Position numbers and translations under genes: made by a program. Shown in pieces: positions 49,761 to 52,942 of a stretch of 52,942 bases of DNA (position 1 is its first letter; each line of letters begins with the position of its first letter). Below the pieces are notes generated by a model. That model worked only from the letters and a program-made list of their open reading frames with translations, had not been told where the DNA came from and ran no database searches. The stretch comes from Flavobacteriaceae bacterium. Its GTDB lineage: Bacteria > Bacteroidota > Bacteroidia > Flavobacteriales > Flavobacteriaceae. Location of the stretch: NCBI GenBank assembly GCA_017852075.1, contig JAFMLQ010000010.1, forward strand, positions 1-52,942, in the 5' to 3' direction.

Positions 49761-52700
49761 TTGGCAGAGGAAGATATAGACGAAAATAAAGAGGAAAAAA
49801 AGGATGAGAGTGCTTCGAAGAGTATTGGCATCTCTAAAGAAATATTAGGGAATAAAGTTGATATTCAAGGGGAAGAGGCTGGTGGTTCCGTTAAAGGGGT
49901 AGGCGCAACTATAACAGGACCTGGAGAAGCCTATGTAATTCAAGCAAGCCTTAGTCGTACCGATGACGGCATTTTAATTTCCGGTCAGGGGAACTATACC
50001 AATGGTCCTCTGGAAGGGCAACTCAATGCCACATTAAGCACTGACGAAAATTATATTCCTGACCCAAGTACATTAAGTGTTGGAGGTGCCGTTAAAGTAT
50101 CACAAGAAGTTTCAGGCATTCTCATTGAGCTTGCTGGAACCATGGAAAACGGTTCACTAGCAAGTCTTGCTGGTACAATACAAGGGCCAGAAGGAGCCTA
50201 TTATATCAACGCCTCAGTGGTAGATAGTGGAGACACTTATACCATCACAGGAGAAGGAGCTTATGCTACAGGACCGGTTCAAGGTGCAATTAAAGCTCAA
50301 ATTCTTACAGATAAGTCGTTTAATGTTGATCCATCTTCACTCAATATTGGCGGTCAAGTAAATATTGAAAAAGAACTGGTAGGGGTCACCGTGAAACTGG
50401 CTGGAACCATGGAAGCAGGTTCTATGTCCAGTATTTCTGGAACTATAGAAGGACCCTATGGAGCCTTTGTTATCAATGCTGCCATTACTGATAATGGAGG
50501 CACCTATACGATCACAGGTTCAGGATCCTACTTGATGGGACCTCTGCAAGGAACTCTAAATGCCGAAATCCAAACCGATTCGTCATTCAATATTGATCCC
50601 TCAACACTTAATATCGGAGGAGAAGTATCCCTCAGTGAAGAAATTGCTGGAAATCAAATTGACCTTTCAGGTAAGGTTGAATCGGGATCACTTTCTGCAT
50701 TATTAGGTTCAGTTCAAGGACCTAACCAGTCATACATGATTAGTGCGTCTGTTGTAGACAATGGGGGAAGCTATACCATTACTGGCGAGGGCGCTTTCAG
50801 TGCAGGCCCTATTCAAGGGAGTTTAAATGCCCAAATCAATACAGATGCTGCGTTTAATATTGATCCATCCTCCTTAAATATCGGAGGTGATGCAGCTGTA
50901 AATACCGAAGTTGCTGGTTTTATTATCAACTTAACAGGTGCCGTTGAAGAAGGTTCTTTAAAAAGTTTATCAGGAACAGTTGCCGGACCTGGAGGTTCAT
51001 TTTTAATCAATGTTTCTGTAATTGACAACGGTGGAACTTATACCATTTCAGGAGCAGGTGCTTTTGCTGTAGGGCCTGTTCAAGGAAATCTGAATGCTCA
51101 AATAGAGGCTGATTCGGCCTTTAACATTGATCCAAGTTCACTAAACATAGGCGGTGATGCTAAAGTAGATACTGAATTGATGGGCATAAAGATCGATATG
51201 TCTGGTACTGTCGAAAACGGATCTTTAGCAAGTTTGACCGGAGTCATTGTCGGTCCAGACGACTTCTTTACCATAAATGCTGCAGCCGAAAAAAACGGAG
51301 AGCAATATAAAATTTCAGGATCAGGTGCTTTTACGGCTGGTCCACTTCAAGGAAATTTGAATGCAGAAATTCAAACAGACTCCGCTTTTAATATTGACCC
51401 TTCTTCATTTGATATTGGAGGAGATGTTGCCTTAAGTGAAGAAATTGCTGGAAATCAAATTGACCTTGCTGGTACGGTAGCTGGGGGTTCTTTATCCTCT
51501 CTTTTTGGAACTGTCGTAGGTCCCGCTCAATCCTATACTATCAATGCTTCCGTAGTAGATAACGGGGAAGGATATACCATTGCTGGTAATGGAGCATTCA
51601 GTGCAGGACCCATTCAAGGAAGTGTAAATGCGCAAATTAATACCGATGCCGCTTTTAATATTGATCCCTCTTCTTTCGATATTGGAGGAGATGCAACTGT
51701 GGATACCGAGATTGCAGGAATTAAAATTAATCTAGCAGGTACTGTTGAGGAAGGATCATTAAAAAGTTTAGTAGGAGTTGTTGAAGGACCCAATGGCGTC
51801 TTTTTGATAAATGTTTCAGTAATAGACAATGGAGGAACCTATACCATATCGGGTGCTGGCGCCTTTGCTGTAGGACCTGTTCAAGGAAATCTCAGTGCCC
51901 AAATAGAGGCAGACTCTGCATTTAATATTGACCCAACTACCCTAAACATTGGTGGTGATGCTACTGTTGATACAGAGTTAATGGGGATAAAAATCAACAT
52001 GACAGGTACCGTCGAAAATGGATCTTTGGCGAGCTTAGTGGGTGTGATTGTAGGGCCAAACGACTTCTTTACTATCAATTCTAGTGTTGAAAAGAATGGT
52101 GAACAGTACAAAATCATCGGAGATGGTACCTTTTCGGCTGGTCCTGTCGCAGGAAATGTTCACGGTGAGATTCTAACGGACCAGAGTTTTACTCCTGATA
52201 TGGATAGTGCTATACTTTCGGGAGATGCAACTGTCGATACCCAGCTTGCAGGTAATCAAATTAACATGGCTGGAACCATGGAGGCTGGTTCCCTACAAAG
52301 TCTTGAAGGAACCATCAATGGCCCCAATGGGATGTATCTGTTAACCGCAGCAGTAACCGATAATGGCGATTCTTACACTATCGAAGGCGGAGGAGCATTT
52401 GCCGCAGGACCAATTGAAGGGAATGTTGAGGGACAGATACAGACGGATAAAAATTTTAATCCAAATCTTGACTCTCTTCAAATCAGTGGCGATGCTACTG
52501 TAGACACCGATTTGGCTGGGAACCATATCATTATGGCAGGAACCATGGAAAATGGTTCCCTTCAAAGTTTAGTTGGAACTATAGAAGGCCCTAATGGTTT
52601 GTATATGTTATCGGTCTCTGTTGTCAATAATGGAGATGGTTACACCATTACTGGTGGGGGAAATTTTGCTGTAGGTCCTGTTGAAGGAACGGTCACTGGT

Positions 52701-52942
52701 GAAATTGGAACAGATGCAAATTTCAATCCTCAATTCGATACACTAAACGTTAGTGGAGAAGCAAATGTAGATACAGAAACAGCTGGACATCATATTGTGA
52801 TGAAAGGGGTTATGGTCAATGGCTCTTTAGTTAGTTTGGCGGGTACAGTTGAAGGGCCCAACGGACTATATGTCATCAATGCTTCAGTTGAAGACAATGG
52901 AGAAGGATATACAATTACTGGCGAAGGATCGTTTGCAAACGG
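49761..52942 (+). CDS. Giant tandem-repeat protein downstream of the eCIS ATPase (partial, runs off window)
   Basis: An open frame from TTG 49761 to the window end (more than 1060 codons, no stop). It lies 38 bp after the ATPase gene. The first 34 residues are highly acidic and polar (AEEDIDENKEEKKDESASKS), with no signal peptide or membrane helix. From 49863 the protein consists of 89-residue units with consensus elements 'GSLxSLxGTVxGPNG', 'INASVVDNGxxYTITGxGAF', 'AGPVQGNLNAQIxTD', 'FNIDPSSLNIGGDAxVDTE' and 'AGxxI'. Each unit appears to contain three weakly related sub-blocks of about 30 residues, suggesting stacked beta-sheets. Function unknown: appendage, baseplate extension, cargo or immunity-like scaffold are all possible. 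Confidence 0.8.
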   Translation, partial: MAEEDIDENKEEKKDESASKSIGISKEILGNKVDIQGEEAGGSVKGVGATITGPGEAYVIQASLSRTDDGILISGQGNYTNGPLEGQLNATLSTDENYIPDPSTLSVGGAVKVSQEVSGILIELAGTMENGSLASLAGTIQGPEGAYYINASVVDSGDTYTITGEGAYATGPVQGAIKAQILTDKSFNVDPSSLNIGGQVNIEKELVGVTVKLAGTMEAGSMSSISGTIEGPYGAFVINAAITDNGGTYTITGSGSYLMGPLQGTLNAEIQTDSSFNIDPSTLNIGGEVSLSEEIAGNQIDLSGKVESGSLSALLGSVQGPNQSYMISASVVDNGGSYTITGEGAFSAGPIQGSLNAQINTDAAFNIDPSSLNIGGDAAVNTEVAGFIINLTGAVEEGSLKSLSGTVAGPGGSFLINVSVIDNGGTYTISGAGAFAVGPVQGNLNAQIEADSAFNIDPSSLNIGGDAKVDTELMGIKIDMSGTVENGSLASLTGVIVGPDDFFTINAAAEKNGEQYKISGSGAFTAGPLQGNLNAEIQTDSAFNIDPSSFDIGGDVALSEEIAGNQIDLAGTVAGGSLSSLFGTVVGPAQSYTINASVVDNGEGYTIAGNGAFSAGPIQGSVNAQINTDAAFNIDPSSFDIGGDATVDTEIAGIKINLAGTVEEGSLKSLVGVVEGPNGVFLINVSVIDNGGTYTISGAGAFAVGPVQGNLSAQIEADSAFNIDPTTLNIGGDATVDTELMGIKINMTGTVENGSLASLVGVIVGPNDFFTINSSVEKNGEQYKIIGDGTFSAGPVAGNVHGEILTDQSFTPDMDSAILSGDATVDTQLAGNQINMAGTMEAGSLQSLEGTINGPNGMYLLTAAVTDNGDSYTIEGGGAFAAGPIEGNVEGQIQTDKNFNPNLDSLQISGDATVDTDLAGNHIIMAGTMENGSLQSLVGTIEGPNGLYMLSVSVVNNGDGYTITGGGNFAVGPVEGTVTGEIGTDANFNPQFDTLNVSGEANVDTETAGHHIVMKGVMVNGSLVSLAGTVEGPNGLYVINASVEDNGEGYTITGEGSFAN
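49863..52942 (+). repeat. Eleven complete plus one partial 267-bp tandem coding repeats
   Basis: Corresponding codons occur at 49863, 50130, 50397, 50664, 50931, 51198, 51465, 51732, 51999, 52266, 52533 and 52800, i.e. exactly 267 bp apart every time, with no insertion or deletion. Units differ largely at third codon positions and at selected variable sites. Units 4-6 and 7-9 are more alike than neighbours, giving an 801-bp higher-order period. Confidence 0.95.

Noticed and set aside
50813-52117. Minus-strand open frames of 70-80 codons in the repeat region
   Set aside because: They recur at the repeat spacing (two are exactly 801 bp apart) and are shadows of the plus-strand repeat frame.
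49863-52942. Regular repeats as a possible CRISPR array or DNA satellite
   Set aside because: The period is 267 bp, divisible by three, one frame is open throughout and differences between units are largely synonymous. This is a coding repeat, not a CRISPR (no short identical repeats with unique spacers).

Overview
The window looks like a chromosomal segment of a low-GC Bacteroidota, most probably a marine member of the Flavobacteriaceae. Supporting signs are family-specific genes (Porin_10-type outer membrane protein, DUF4136 lipoprotein, DUF5522 mini-protein, OmpA protein with a repeat-rich N-terminus, LysS with a C-terminal extension), many short lipoprotein signal peptides, and a promoter upstream of the tRNA gene that matches the Bacteroidota TTTG-N20-TAnnTTTG consensus. 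No species name can be given from the sequence alone.

Layout, left third (1-19.7 kb): ordinary core genome. After an AT-rich stretch without a convincing gene (1-560) come a porin, rnhB, a large beta-propeller lipoprotein, lipB with a small YqaE/Pmp3 gene directly upstream, lysS, and a Spy-like small periplasmic protein. A leftward block follows: ACC deaminase-like enzyme, GH73 glucosaminidase with LysM, hemL, ompA. Then come DUF5522, DUF4136, alaS, an M23 endopeptidase, a MerR regulator, der and an initiator tRNA-Met. Two small genes (6698-6871 and 13336-13494) are easily missed by length-filtered gene calling.

Right two thirds (19.7-52.9 kb): one contiguous gene cluster for an extracellular contractile injection system (eCIS), a phage-tail-like syringe related to PVC, MAC and AlgoCIS. 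The first rightward operon runs from a PLD-like protein without its catalytic motif, through a DUF4407 membrane protein, a lipoprotein, a GH18 lipoprotein with C-terminal membrane segments and a small membrane protein, straight into the DUF4255 tail cap, an unknown 280-residue protein, the sheath and the inner tube. It ends at a strong hairpin terminator. Two leftward genes follow: a GT9-like glycosyltransferase fold and a membrane-spanning nSTAND1 P-loop ATPase with a beta-propeller. A second rightward operon then encodes the second tube protein, DUF5908, LysM hub, VgrG-like spike, PAAR tip, gp25, baseplate J, a fibre-like protein, a Pvc12-type baseplate protein, a 1387-residue tape measure candidate and a Pvc15-type AAA+ ATPase. 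The cluster runs off the window in a very long open frame (from 49761) made of at least 11 complete, exactly 267-bp (89-residue) repeats with no insertion or deletion, lacking a secretion signal.

How it may work together (inference): the eCIS core would assemble in the cytoplasm, the AAA+ protein assisting particle maturation. The co-transcribed envelope proteins (DUF4407, lipoprotein, GH18) are candidates for envelope attachment or for breaching peptidoglycan during release. The nSTAND1 protein may sense stress or phage and control the system. The giant repeat protein is a candidate appendage, baseplate extension or cargo. No recognisable DUF4157-type effector lies inside the window.
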